From contig CAKKNE010000006.1 in assembly GCA_918797485.1 (NCBI GenBank), forward strand, positions 2,294,001-2,358,000: 64,000 nucleotides of DNA. Direction: 5' to 3'. Both the position numbers and the translations under genes were made by a program. Below are positions 1 to 8,154 of the stretch, piece after piece. Positions within the stretch are counted from its first letter, which is position 1. Each line of letters opens with the position of its first letter. The DNA is from Pelagomonas calceolata (taxonomy: Eukaryota > Sar > Pelagophyceae > Pelagomonadales > Pelagomonadaceae). Under the pieces are notes generated by a model. The model searched no databases, was not told the origin of the DNA, and worked only from the letters and a program-made list of their open reading frames with translations.

Positions 1-108
1 CGCAAGTACTGCTCCGCTGCGGTTCGCGGCGCCCCCTGTGAGCTCCGCTGTGGACAATTTGGCCCAGCAATTATGGTCGACTCCAAGACTCCAAAGTCGA
101 CCCGAATT

Positions 109-131
109 GCTAGTGCCTTACATACCGCTAA
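109..131 (+). promoter_or_regulatory. CTAG inverted-repeat promoter motif, copy 1
   Basis: The site reads GCTAGTGCCTTAC followed by a CGCTAA arm, 54 bp upstream of the prolyl 4-hydroxylase start at 186. It is one of 12 related sites in the window, all in upstream intergenic DNA. The two arms (GCTAGTG and CGCTAA) form an imperfect inverted repeat. Binding by a protein or a core-promoter role is inferred from recurrence and position only. Nothing else is recognisable in bases 1-185. Confidence 0.6.
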
Positions 132-185
132 CTCATTTTTTCGAGCAGTTTCGAGCCCGCAGGGCCATTGGCAGCATAGAGAGCA

Positions 186-1730
186 ATGAGAGCGCTACTT
201 ACATTCGCATTGCTGGCCTGCAGCGCGCGGGCCGGCTGGTTCAGCCGCGGTGGCACTGAAAAGCCAGATACCAAAAAAGCAGCCCCAGCAACACCAGCCG
301 CGCCCGACGCCGCCGAGAAAAAGACAAAGGCGCCGCCGCCGCCGCCCGTCGAAGAGCTGGCCGCCGCCGAAAGGGACCACACCTGCGCCGCCGGCCTCGT
401 GTTCGATGTCTACGCGAACGGCGCGTCTGAAAATCCGGTCAGAGTAGAAATGTCCGGCGGCCAGTGCGAGACGGTAGCGGCCTTCGAAGCTGCCGTGTCG
501 AGAGCGGTTTGTGAAGATACGGCGGCCTGTCATGTGCGAGACGGCGCCGGGAGAAGAGTACGGCGCTGCTCCGAACTCTCGAGAAACAGCGCCGAGGCGG
601 GCGTCCAGCCTGGATTAATCCCGCGGGCCTACGGTGTCAGGAGAGACATGCGCTGGGTCTTTCCGACGGAGGAGGTTGGTTATAAACGATACTTACCCCA
701 CCTGCAGATCACGTTAACGACGCTCGCGGAGGAGCCTCGACTTTTCGCCCTCGACAACTTCCTGACCGAAGAGGACGCGTCGCAGCTCATCGAAGACGCC
801 CTAGCTATTTCTGATGATGAGCACAAGCTGACACGGAGTAGTGTGGGCGCCAAGGGCTACACGGTGTCCTCCACGAGAACGTCGGAGAATGCTTGGGTCA
901 AAGATACAAAAACGGCCATGCGCATGAAACGTCGAGCGTTTGAATTACTGGGCTTCGACCATTACGACGAGCGCATGGCCGACGGGCTGCAAGTTCTCAG
1001 ATATAACAACACGAATGGCTATGCGGCGCACAAGGACTACTTAGATAGGCCGCGAGGTTTGTCGAGGGAAGCGATGGAGCCGTCCCTGGGTGGTGCTAAT
1101 AGACTCGCGACGGTGTTCTTGTACTTATCCGACGTGCAACACGGCGGCCAGACGGTCTTTCCTCACGCGCCGCGGCCTTCGATTGCATCATCATTACCAG
1201 CTTTGGAGTCCAGACCGTTAGATGACGAGGTCATTGGACTGAGAGACGCTATAGTATCAAAAGATGAATACACGTGGGAGCCCCGTTTGATCGATGAGTG
1301 CTATACCAAATTAGCAGCAGCCCCGAAGAAAGGTCGCGCGATCCTCTTCTACAGCCAACATCCGGATGGTACGTTGGACAACATGGCGACGCACGGCGGC
1401 TGCCCCGTCCTCGAGGGCACGAAGTGGGCGTCGAATCTGTGGATCTGGAACAAGGCGATGCCCTTTGGTTCTTCTCGGTTCCAGTCAAAGGACGACGATT
1501 CAGGAGATAGCTCAGGCGTCGACGTCGAGGTCTCTACTACTGGTGTCAGTGCCGAAGTGTTCTGGGTTGGTGGCGGCGGCGAGGAGGCGCCCATGGGGAC
1601 GGTCTCACAGGGAGACAACCTGCGGCTGAACTCGTTCGTGGGACACTCGTTCGTGGCGCGGCGGAATGGCGCGGAAGTTTCTAGGTATACGGTCGCGCGG
1701 GGGGCGCAGGCGTGGGCCGTGCCTCCGTAA
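186..1730 (+). CDS. Secretory prolyl 4-hydroxylase with C-terminal VHL-beta-like domain
   Basis: A 514-residue protein opening with a clear signal peptide (MRALLTFALLACSARAG), so probably acting in the ER or Golgi. The central region, about residues 185-425, is a 2-oxoglutarate/Fe(II) prolyl 4-hydroxylase domain: metal ligands H282, D284 (AHKDYLD) and H403 (ATHGGCPV), and the 2OG-binding lysine K413 in EGTKW. The family hydroxylates prolines in secreted proteins or cell-wall glycoproteins. After about residue 440 comes a tail (AEVFWVGGGG, then NSFVGHSF) that resembles the beta domain of the von Hippel-Lindau protein, which binds hydroxyproline. The enzyme assignment is secure; the VHL resemblance is a by-eye comparison. 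The start was chosen because the signal peptide begins there; promoter motif copy 1 lies 54 bp upstream. Confidence 0.9.
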   Translation: MRALLTFALLACSARAGWFSRGGTEKPDTKKAAPATPAAPDAAEKKTKAPPPPPVEELAAAERDHTCAAGLVFDVYANGASENPVRVEMSGGQCETVAAFEAAVSRAVCEDTAACHVRDGAGRRVRRCSELSRNSAEAGVQPGLIPRAYGVRRDMRWVFPTEEVGYKRYLPHLQITLTTLAEEPRLFALDNFLTEEDASQLIEDALAISDDEHKLTRSSVGAKGYTVSSTRTSENAWVKDTKTAMRMKRRAFELLGFDHYDERMADGLQVLRYNNTNGYAAHKDYLDRPRGLSREAMEPSLGGANRLATVFLYLSDVQHGGQTVFPHAPRPSIASSLPALESRPLDDEVIGLRDAIVSKDEYTWEPRLIDECYTKLAAAPKKGRAILFYSQHPDGTLDNMATHGGCPVLEGTKWASNLWIWNKAMPFGSSRFQSKDDDSGDSSGVDVEVSTTGVSAEVFWVGGGGEEAPMGTVSQGDNLRLNSFVGHSFVARRNGAEVSRYTVARGAQAWAVPP

Positions 1731-1835
1731 GTTTATCGTGTGGTTAGCTTGCCTTTGGGGCCGCGTCGGCGGCTTCTTGCGGACGGCTATTCACGCAGTT
1801 TTAAGGCTCAGGCTCAGTTCGTCGCGTATTTAAAT

Positions 1836-1858
1836 ACTAGTGTGTTACTGGTCGCTAG
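1836..1858 (+). promoter_or_regulatory. CTAG inverted-repeat promoter motif, copy 2
   Basis: The site reads ACTAGTGTGTTAC followed by CGCTAG and lies about 170 bp upstream of the ankyrin gene at 2028. It is in the same orientation as that gene. The rest of the 1731-2027 spacer shows nothing else I can name. Confidence 0.6.
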
Positions 1859-2027
1859 ATAACTCCGGCTCGAGGAGGTCAAAAGGCACAATCTCCCGCT
1901 CGCAGCTCTATCGCCTTTGCGTCAACTGAACACGTGCGCTGCTTCAGCGGCGCCTGAGAATTAGCCCTCGCCGCGCGGCCTTTGCGCGGATAATTGCGAC
2001 AAACAGGGTGACCAGGCCGTCTGCCCA

Positions 2028-2762
2028 ATGTTTGGGCCGCTACCTCACGACACAGGCGCAGTATATCAAGCTTGTTACAGGCTCGATGTTGACGCGCTGC
2101 GGCGCGCGTTGGCGAACTTGACGGCCGAAGCCGACCTATCATTCCGCCGGTTGGGGACCGCAGGCCATGTCGGTTTCACCCCACTCCATATTATCGTCGA
2201 TCGCAGTGATAACGCGGAGATGGTTTCAATGTTGTTAAAAGCAGGGCACGACATCAATGCTCGCACTAACACTGATGGCCCGACAGCCCTTCACATAGCA
2301 GTAGGCCACGGCAGAGTAGATTGTGTCGCGGCCTTGCTCGCCGCCGGGGCGTCAGTCACCATAAAATATGATGGATTGGAGCCCATCGATGAAGTGACAA
2401 ATAATAACTGCCGGCGGATTGTCCCCATGCTTCGTCGGGCCAGCTCCGATGGGGTCTATTTGGACCAACAGCGACCAGGCACTTCTGATCCGAGGTTCTG
2501 GTTTCATGATTGGGACGGGCGGCCGTATCACGAGGAAAACTATCAAATTCTCTCGACTTACTTCATGAAGATTTTTATGTCGAACTCAGGGTCGAAGATA
2601 TTTTTGTCAGGCCCAGCGGGTCATGGTCCGGGGACCTTCGCGACCTACGAGAAGGCCCACCGCGCGCGCCTCACCAAGACCTTCGTGCCCAAATTCCCGC
2701 AACTCCCGCCGGACGTCATCCCGACGATCGTCGCGTTCGCCTTCCACACGGGCTGGTACTAA
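2028..2762 (+). CDS. Ankyrin-repeat protein
   Basis: A 244-residue cytoplasmic-type protein without signal peptide or membrane segment. Two good ankyrin repeats are visible: residues about 48-80 (GFTPLHIIVDRSDN, then LLKAGHDINA) and 83-114 (GPTALHIAVGHGRVDCVAAL). A weaker repeat may precede them around residues 10-40 (VYQACYRLDVDALRRAL). The C-terminal 100 residues are not recognised and end in a hydrophobic stretch (DVIPTIVAFAFHTGWY). Ankyrin repeats are protein-interaction modules; no partner can be inferred. The stop is only 7 bp from the stop of the convergent alcohol dehydrogenase gene, so the two transcripts must overlap at their 3' ends. Confidence 0.8.
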   Translation: MFGPLPHDTGAVYQACYRLDVDALRRALANLTAEADLSFRRLGTAGHVGFTPLHIIVDRSDNAEMVSMLLKAGHDINARTNTDGPTALHIAVGHGRVDCVAALLAAGASVTIKYDGLEPIDEVTNNNCRRIVPMLRRASSDGVYLDQQRPGTSDPRFWFHDWDGRPYHEENYQILSTYFMKIFMSNSGSKIFLSGPAGHGPGTFATYEKAHRARLTKTFVPKFPQLPPDVIPTIVAFAFHTGWY

Positions 2763-2769
2763 CTCACAC

Positions 2770-3906
2770 TTAATCGTTATCGTAGCACGCGTGGTAGAGC
2801 CGCGCGACGTCGGCCTCGGACGGCACGAGCGGGTTGTTCGCCGGCGACCCCGACGCGAGCGCGTCCCGCGCCATGCCGGGCACGGCGTCCCTAAACATAC
2901 GCTCGTCGACGCCGCGTTCTAGCAAAGCGTCGCGGAGCGACGGCACGCCCAGGGAGGATGCGAGATCATGAAGCGCGGTCGGCAGGTCGCCGTCGAGCCC
3001 GAGCGCCTCACTACATTGCGCGTACCGCTCGCGAGCACCCTCCAGGGAATAGGCCGTGACCGCGGGCATGAGCACGGCGTTCGACCGGCCGTGCGCTAAA
3101 TGAAAACGCGCGCCGAGCGGCCGCGACATGCCATGAATCAGCGTCACGGACGACACGGAGAAGGACACACCGGCCAGAAACGCCGCGCGCGCCATGCCGT
3201 CCCTTCCTTCTGCCTCGTCGTCGACCGCGCTCCGCAGGTGGCGGCCGATGCCTTGTAAAGCGTCGAGCGCGAAGCCGTCCGCGAGCGGTGAGCTCTTTTT
3301 AGATACAAAGGCCTCCATGGCGTGGCAGAGCGCATCCACACCAACGTCCGCCGTCAGTGCTTTGGGAGAACCGTCCGCGAGGGCCCCGTCGACAATACAA
3401 GCTGCTGGGACGAACGCCGCCCCGGCGCACAGCATCTTCTCGCCACTCTCGGAGTCCGTGACGACGGCGTAGCGCGTCACCTCCGCGCCCGTGCCCGCCG
3501 TCGTCGGCACGGCGACCATCGGTAGCGTTGGTGGCGTATCCGTCAGGACGGGAGCCTTGTAGTCGCGGCATTTTCCGCCGTTTTCGGAAAGCACGACGGC
3601 CAGCTTCGCCGCGTCTAAGGGACTGCCGCCCCCTATGGCTAAAACGCCGTCCGCGCCGGAGCTCGACAGGGCCGCGGCCATCGCGTCGACGCGATCCGAC
3701 GTCGGCTCGTCAACCTCGTCGGCGTAGACCTCTCCACTTAACTCATTACTGTCTAGGACGCTTCTGGTCAATGCTTCGAGGTTCTTGTCCGTGACCACGA
3801 AGGGTTTTGAGACGTTGCACTGCTGCAGCACGCTTCGGAGCTGCGTTTTTGCTGCGCCGCGGCCTAGAGCGACGATGCGCGGAAAAAAAGCCGTGGCGCT
3901 CGCCAT
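2770..3906 (-). CDS. Iron-containing (group III) alcohol dehydrogenase
   Basis: A 378-residue protein from the ATG at 3906. It belongs to the Fe-ADH family: NAD(P)-dependent oxidation or reduction of an alcohol or aldehyde. The nucleotide-binding GGGSPLD lies at about residues 92-98, followed by TTAGTGAE. Metal ligands fit D191 and H195 (GVDALCHAMEAF), H258 (HGMSRPLGA) and H272 (AHGRSNA). The frame stays open to an upstream ATG at 4035, which would add 43 residues rich in Ser, Ala, Cys and His. That extension could be a targeting peptide, so the true start is uncertain. The substrate cannot be deduced. The gene is divergent from the CCCH/exonuclease gene across promoter motif copy 3. Confidence 0.9.
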   Translation of the reverse strand: MASATAFFPRIVALGRGAAKTQLRSVLQQCNVSKPFVVTDKNLEALTRSVLDSNELSGEVYADEVDEPTSDRVDAMAAALSSSGADGVLAIGGGSPLDAAKLAVVLSENGGKCRDYKAPVLTDTPPTLPMVAVPTTAGTGAEVTRYAVVTDSESGEKMLCAGAAFVPAACIVDGALADGSPKALTADVGVDALCHAMEAFVSKKSSPLADGFALDALQGIGRHLRSAVDDEAEGRDGMARAAFLAGVSFSVSSVTLIHGMSRPLGARFHLAHGRSNAVLMPAVTAYSLEGARERYAQCSEALGLDGDLPTALHDLASSLGVPSLRDALLERGVDERMFRDAVPGMARDALASGSPANNPLVPSEADVARLYHACYDND

Positions 3907-4132
3907 GCGTGCACTTGCAGCGGTGCGAGCCGCGGAATTGCAGCTATGCGGGCTGTGGCACGGCTGCAGCGGCAGAGCTTGGTGAGTGCACTGCACAGCG
4001 CGCACAGCCGTCGAGTTGGACGGCACCGGTCGCACAGCACTGGTGCCAGAGTCCGGGAGGTCAGACGGCAGGCTTCAATGCCGCACTCAGCTTGCGGTGG
4101 GGCCTGCATCGACGCCGTAGTTTGTGTGTGCT

Positions 4133-4154
4133 TCTAGTGTCTTACGGCCGCTAG
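4133..4154 (+). promoter_or_regulatory. CTAG inverted-repeat promoter motif, copy 3
   Basis: The site reads TCTAGTGTCTTAC followed by CCGCTAG, one base shorter than the usual form. It sits in the divergent spacer between the Fe-ADH gene (start 3906 or 4035) and the CCCH/exonuclease gene (start 4189 or 4297). Confidence 0.6.
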
Positions 4155-4188
4155 GGGAATTTTTCTGATCTGTGTTTAGATCGACTCC

Positions 4189-5502
4189 GTGGAGAGCCGA
4201 CCGGTGGAAAGAGCTTCCACGGACGACGCGCGTGCGGGAGAGCCAAGGAGCAGCTTTGCAGGCAAGAGGCTGGGTTTGCGGGCGAGGAGCGTAATTATGG
4301 CAGCGCTAGCGGAGACCCCAGCACCCCCGACGACGACTACGATCACAGATGTTACCGCGCGAGCAACAAACGCGGCTGCAACCGTCCCTCCGGCGACGGT
4401 AGCACCTGCAACCCAACCCAAAGCAGGCCCGAGCGGCGCGACGCCCCCTTCCGCGACCGCACCCGGGCCGGCACGACCGCCCGCGCCGCCCCCGACCGCG
4501 GGCCCGTCCAGGGGCGCCGCGAGCCCCCGCGCGGCGGGCACCTCGAGACCCGGCCGCGCGCAGACGCCCTGCGTCTTCTTCGCCAAGGGGAGCTGTCGGA
4601 ACGGCGCCCACTGCCCCTTCGCCCACATTAAGGCGGAGGAGCTACCGGACGTGTCCAAGCTAGAAGTCAAAGAGGAACCACAAGCGCCGGACTCGCCGCC
4701 GAGGCGGCCGTCCGGCGTCGCCATCTGCCGCTTCTTCGCGCAAGGGCTGTGTCGGAACGGCGCGAACTGCCGCTTTTCCCACGGCGAGACGAAACAAACA
4801 GCCACGGGCCCGGCCCTATCGGCCGAGACCTCATTACTGCTAAGACGGTTAGAAACGGGAGAACTACCGATGTACGCCCTGGATGTCGAATGTGTGGCCA
4901 CGGGCAAGACCCATAATGATAGGGCAGTGGCGCAGATCGGTCTCGTCGACGCGTACGGGCGGTGCGTCCTGAACGTTTATGTGAAGCCGAAAAAAGAAGT
5001 GGTTTCCTACTTGACACCATTGACTGGATTGACGGCGGCGTTGATCGATGAACGAGGAGTCCCGCTCGAGGAGGCGATTCGGGTCCTACGATCGCGACTA
5101 CCCTCATCAGCGGCATTGGTGGGTACAAATATCGGCCAGGACGCGAAATGGCTCGGACTCACGGCGCCGGGCGACTGCGCGTTGCTCGTGGACCTGGCGG
5201 CGTTGTTCCGAGCGTGGGACGGAAGTAGATACGTCTACTTCAGCCAAGACCACTGCGCCAAAGTGTGGCTCGGCGCCGTGCGGCCGCCGAACGTCGCCCA
5301 CGACGCCGTCGGGGATGCGGCGGTGTCCATGGCTCTCCTGGGTTGTTATATGAGGATGCCCGATTCCGCGAAAGCCCAATGTCATGCGCGAGCCTTGGCG
5401 ACGCCGCGCGATCCCTCGTTTGCTGTCAAGCATCCCTCGTTCGAGGGCGTGTGCCAAGGGAATCGGCGGCTTTGTACTTGTGGCGCGCCGCACTTCTCGT
5501 GA
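4189..5502 (+). CDS. CCCH zinc-finger / DEDDh 3'-5' exonuclease protein
   Basis: A 437-residue protein. After a Thr/Pro/Ala-rich N-terminus come two C-x7-C-x5-C-x3-H zinc fingers, PCVFFAKGSCRNGAHCPFAH at about 128-146 and ICRFFAQGLCRNGANCRFSH at about 179-198. The C-terminal half is an RNase-T/REX4-type DEDDh exonuclease: D232 and E234 (ALDVECVA), D318 (GQDAKWL), H371 and D376 (HDAVGDAAVS). All five catalytic positions are present, so it is probably an active RNA exonuclease guided by RNA-binding fingers. A second in-frame ATG at 4297 (MAALAETPAPP) is an equally good start. The end, RLCTCGAPHFS, looks natural. Confidence 0.85.
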   Translation: MESRPVERASTDDARAGEPRSSFAGKRLGLRARSVIMAALAETPAPPTTTTITDVTARATNAAATVPPATVAPATQPKAGPSGATPPSATAPGPARPPAPPPTAGPSRGAASPRAAGTSRPGRAQTPCVFFAKGSCRNGAHCPFAHIKAEELPDVSKLEVKEEPQAPDSPPRRPSGVAICRFFAQGLCRNGANCRFSHGETKQTATGPALSAETSLLLRRLETGELPMYALDVECVATGKTHNDRAVAQIGLVDAYGRCVLNVYVKPKKEVVSYLTPLTGLTAALIDERGVPLEEAIRVLRSRLPSSAALVGTNIGQDAKWLGLTAPGDCALLVDLAALFRAWDGSRYVYFSQDHCAKVWLGAVRPPNVAHDAVGDAAVSMALLGCYMRMPDSAKAQCHARALATPRDPSFAVKHPSFEGVCQGNRRLCTCGAPHFS

Positions 5503-5531
5503 GGTGTCGCGTCGATAGCGCCGCCACGCCA

Positions 5532-5574
5532 TCGAGCAGTGCCGCGTCGATGGCGTCGAGCAGTGCCGCGTCGA
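5532..5574. repeat. Two-copy 24-bp-period tandem repeat
   Basis: The 19-mer TCGAGCAGTGCCGCGTCGA occurs at 5532-5550 and again at 5556-5574. Bases 5524-5539 also share 16 bases with the internal box of the introner elements (CCACGCCATCGAGCAG). Confidence 0.7.
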
Positions 5575-5852
5575 CGTGGAACGCCCTCCACGCTCAGGCG
5601 ACGGCGCGAGGACGAGATGTCGCACCGCCGCCACGCCACCGAGCAGACGCGGCGCACCGAAAAAAAAAAACGTATTCGTTCGACCTCTTGGAGGAATACA
5701 CTAGAAAAACCGACGGCCGGCGACGCCCCATGCCGCAACAGATATGGAAAGGCCCGGAGATAAAAATAACTGACGCCCCGCCGCGGAGATTAACGTCCGC
5801 CGCGGGCGCGCACGACGCCTGGGAGACGGCGCGCCCTTTACGCCACGACTAA
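5550..5852 (+). CDS. Small hypothetical ORF
   Basis: A 100-residue frame starting MASSSAASTWNALHAQ. The middle (KKTYSFDLLEEYTRKTDGRR, then PMPQQIWKGPEIKITDAPPR) has the mixed composition of real protein rather than the Arg/Ala-rich composition of shadow frames in this DNA. It follows the exonuclease gene by 47 bp on the same strand. It could be a small independent gene, or a 3' exon joined to an upstream transcript. The function is unknown. The region before and around its start contains a 24-bp-period tandem repeat, which makes the start doubtful. Confidence 0.35.
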   Translation: MASSSAASTWNALHAQATARGRDVAPPPRHRADAAHRKKKTYSFDLLEEYTRKTDGRRRPMPQQIWKGPEIKITDAPPRRLTSAAGAHDAWETARPLRHD

Positions 5853-5945
5853 CTTACTGGCGGCTAGTCCTAGTCTACGCCCAGATGCCATGGCATGCTT
5901 CCATATACAACGTCTCTTACCAGAGGTCAGGGCGCGGCGGGCGTC

Positions 5946-6839
5946 TCACAACTGCAGCGCAGCCATCGGCGACGGCGGGGAGAAGTCCCGGAGCGACTTC
6001 CGGGACGGCGTCCGCTGCGCCTGGGCGAAGCCGTCGCTCGACGCGATGACGACGAGTAGCGCTCTGATTGGATCGGCCTCCCCCGCAACCCTCCCAGTAC
6101 CGTGGGCCAGGCCGACGCGCGCGAGGGCCAGACAAAAGTCCTCGAAGTCCAACTCCTCCTTCGGCCCGAGCACCGCAATCACCTCGTCGACGTCGTCCGT
6201 GAGCGTCGGCACGAGCGCGCAGTCGACGGCCATAAGCCCGAACGAGTACTGGTTCATCAGGCCCTGGTCGCCGTAGGCGTCGAAGAGGCGCTGGATCTTG
6301 CGGCCGACCTGAGCGATCCGCGCGGCGGCGGCCGCCTCCTCGCGGTTCTCGGCGGGCGACGCGATGCGGTTGAAGCCGCGGTCCGCGGCGCGGTCCCGCA
6401 GCGGCGTCGACGGCGTCGCCGGCGCCGACCACGTCACGATCGCTCGGGGCGGCGTGACCGGCGTCGTCGGCGAGCGGTCGCCCTCGGCTGGACGGTACTC
6501 GATGGCCTTCGTGGGCCGCTCGAGGGAGATCCGGCGTGGCCGCCGCCACCGTCGAAACGCGCTCCGGCGCCAGCTCTTGAGCATCGTCGACGCGAGGACG
6601 ACGCATGCGAGGCGCTGGCCGCGCGCCGACGCCGCCGCGGCCCGCGCCAGGATTTGTGACGAGAGGCGCTCGGCCGCCGCCGCGCGCGACGCCTCTAGAT
6701 TGAGACGCCAGCGCATGAAAGCCCGAGTCCGCGCCTTCGTTCTGTTTGCGCGGAGGCGGCTCACGAAATTCACCAGGGCCGAGAGCTGGCGCTTCTTCGA
6801 CATAGTTTTTTTAGAGGATGGCATTTTTTTAGGCCTCAC
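5946..6839 (-). CDS. Basic helical protein with C-terminal EF-hand-like region
   Basis: A 297-residue protein. Residues 1-110 are very rich in Lys, Arg and Ala with W/F-R-R-W patterns (AFMRWRL, SWRRSAFRRWRR) and resemble IQ-type helices. A Pro/Ser/Thr-rich linker follows. Residues about 175-245 (KIQRLFDAYGDQG, then EVIAVLGPKEELDFEDFCLA) look like an EF-hand pair without canonical calcium loops. I do not recognise the family; a cytoskeletal or calmodulin-related role would be inference. A second ATG six residues in (MPSSKK) is an alternative start. It is head-to-head with the TPR gene across promoter motif copy 4. Confidence 0.65.
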   Translation of the reverse strand: MRPKKMPSSKKTMSKKRQLSALVNFVSRLRANRTKARTRAFMRWRLNLEASRAAAAERLSSQILARAAAASARGQRLACVVLASTMLKSWRRSAFRRWRRPRRISLERPTKAIEYRPAEGDRSPTTPVTPPRAIVTWSAPATPSTPLRDRAADRGFNRIASPAENREEAAAAARIAQVGRKIQRLFDAYGDQGLMNQYSFGLMAVDCALVPTLTDDVDEVIAVLGPKEELDFEDFCLALARVGLAHGTGRVAGEADPIRALLVVIASSDGFAQAQRTPSRKSLRDFSPPSPMAALQL

Positions 6840-6989
6840 TGTTTTTCAATGTTTTACTAGTCTAACGATGAGATTCGAGTTCCGAGCCGACCCGTGCGAC
6901 ACACACGGAGATAGAGACAAGGCGTAGAAGCGCACAACCCCGATGAAACAGGTGCAGACCCCCCAGTTTGCCGGGACTTTTGCCGGCGC

Positions 6990-7013
6990 CTAGCGGCCTG
7001 TAGAGACACTAGC
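6990..7013 (-). promoter_or_regulatory. CTAG inverted-repeat promoter motif, copy 4
   Basis: Read on the minus strand it is GCTAGTGTCTCTAC followed by CCGCTAG, preceded by TT. It is the divergent promoter region between the gene starting at 6839 (minus) and the TPR gene starting at 7136 (plus), 123-151 bp from each ATG. Confidence 0.65.
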
Positions 7014-7135
7014 AAGCCGCCCCAGGAGAGGCTCGGCTTTTTCGGCTTAAAGACGCTGCCCCCCCACGCCGCCGCCGCGACGCGCGGGCACGACGCCACC
7101 GCACCGATTCCACCGTCGGCCACCGCCCGAGAAAA

Positions 7136-7921
7136 ATGGCGGAGCAGCGCAACGTCTCCTACGACGACACGAGCAGCGGATGCATGACTTTGTTGGACGG
7201 CGACGGCGACCAGACGTCCTGGCTCGGCTGCGTGATGGGCTGCATGGAGAGGCCGCCCGAGGACGAGAACGAGCGGAAGCCGTCGCAGGCCGCCGGGGAT
7301 TTGCTGGCGCGGGCCGAGACGGAGGAGCGGCGGGGCGCCTACGGGGCCGCGTCCGAGTTGTATAGGAGGGCTTTACGTTTAGATCCAGCGAACGCCACAG
7401 CCCACAACAACTTTGGCTACCTCTGCTCGACGCATACCCGTGATTTTGCCAATGCGGAATACCACTACAAACTGGCCATCGAATGCGCTCCGGACTATGC
7501 TTTAGCACATAACAATTTAGCTTACTTTCTGAAGAAGAACAAGCGCGACCTCGAGGGTGCCGAAAAACATTATCGCGAGGCGATTCGGTGCGACCCGCAC
7601 TATGCGTTTGCCCACTCGAATCTAGGGGTGCTGCTGAAGTCGAAGCGGGACTTCGAGGGGGCCGAGAGACATTACCTCGCTGCGGTTCGGGCAAATGCTC
7701 GCTACGCCCCGGCGTTCCTGAACTACTCTTTACTCCTGAAGAACTACGACGAGGCGGCGTCGCGCGATTATCTGGACGAGGCGATTCGCATCGATCCTGC
7801 TTTGGCGGAGACGGCGGCGGCGAAGTCGCTCGCGCGCGCGTTCGGGGACCGGCCGGCGCGGCCCGCCGGTTCGAGATTAGAGCACGTCGAGCGCCTGTCG
7901 TCGAAGGCGATGCTCCGCTGA
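7136..7921 (+). CDS. Tetratricopeptide-repeat protein
   Basis: A 261-residue protein. After an acidic N-terminus of about 55 residues come about four TPR units between residues 55 and 220, with the usual spacing of W/L-G-Y-A-F-A-P positions (YRRALRLDPANATAHNNFGYL, YKLAIECAPDYALAHNNLAYF, YREAIRCDPHYAFAHSNLGVL, YLAAVRANARYAPAFLNYSLL). The repeats have inserted charged loops (KKNKRDLEGAEKH) rather than strict 34-residue periodicity. TPRs scaffold protein complexes. No signal peptide or membrane segment is seen, so it is probably cytosolic; the partner is unknown. Confidence 0.85.
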   Translation: MAEQRNVSYDDTSSGCMTLLDGDGDQTSWLGCVMGCMERPPEDENERKPSQAAGDLLARAETEERRGAYGAASELYRRALRLDPANATAHNNFGYLCSTHTRDFANAEYHYKLAIECAPDYALAHNNLAYFLKKNKRDLEGAEKHYREAIRCDPHYAFAHSNLGVLLKSKRDFEGAERHYLAAVRANARYAPAFLNYSLLLKNYDEAASRDYLDEAIRIDPALAETAAAKSLARAFGDRPARPAGSRLEHVERLSSKAMLR

Positions 7922-8154
7922 TGTTTAGGGTAAGCTCCAGTGCTCACCACCTCCCACAGATCCGCCCCGTCCGCTCACTGCGTCCTTCGGTCGATGCGTC
8001 GCGGCGACGGCGTGCTGGAGGGGTAGATGTACGCCCGCCACGACGCCATCGCTGCGACGGACGCCATCGACGAAGCCGCAAACCTGGGACGAGACCTAGA
8101 CAATCCCGGCCTTACCCGAAGAAGACCGCGGAGTTGGGGAGAGGGGAAACACAG

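Noticed and set aside
5849-5867. Partial CTAG motif (CTAACTTACTGGCGGCTAG)
   Set aside because: Right half only, and located at gene ends rather than upstream of a start; not counted as a copy.
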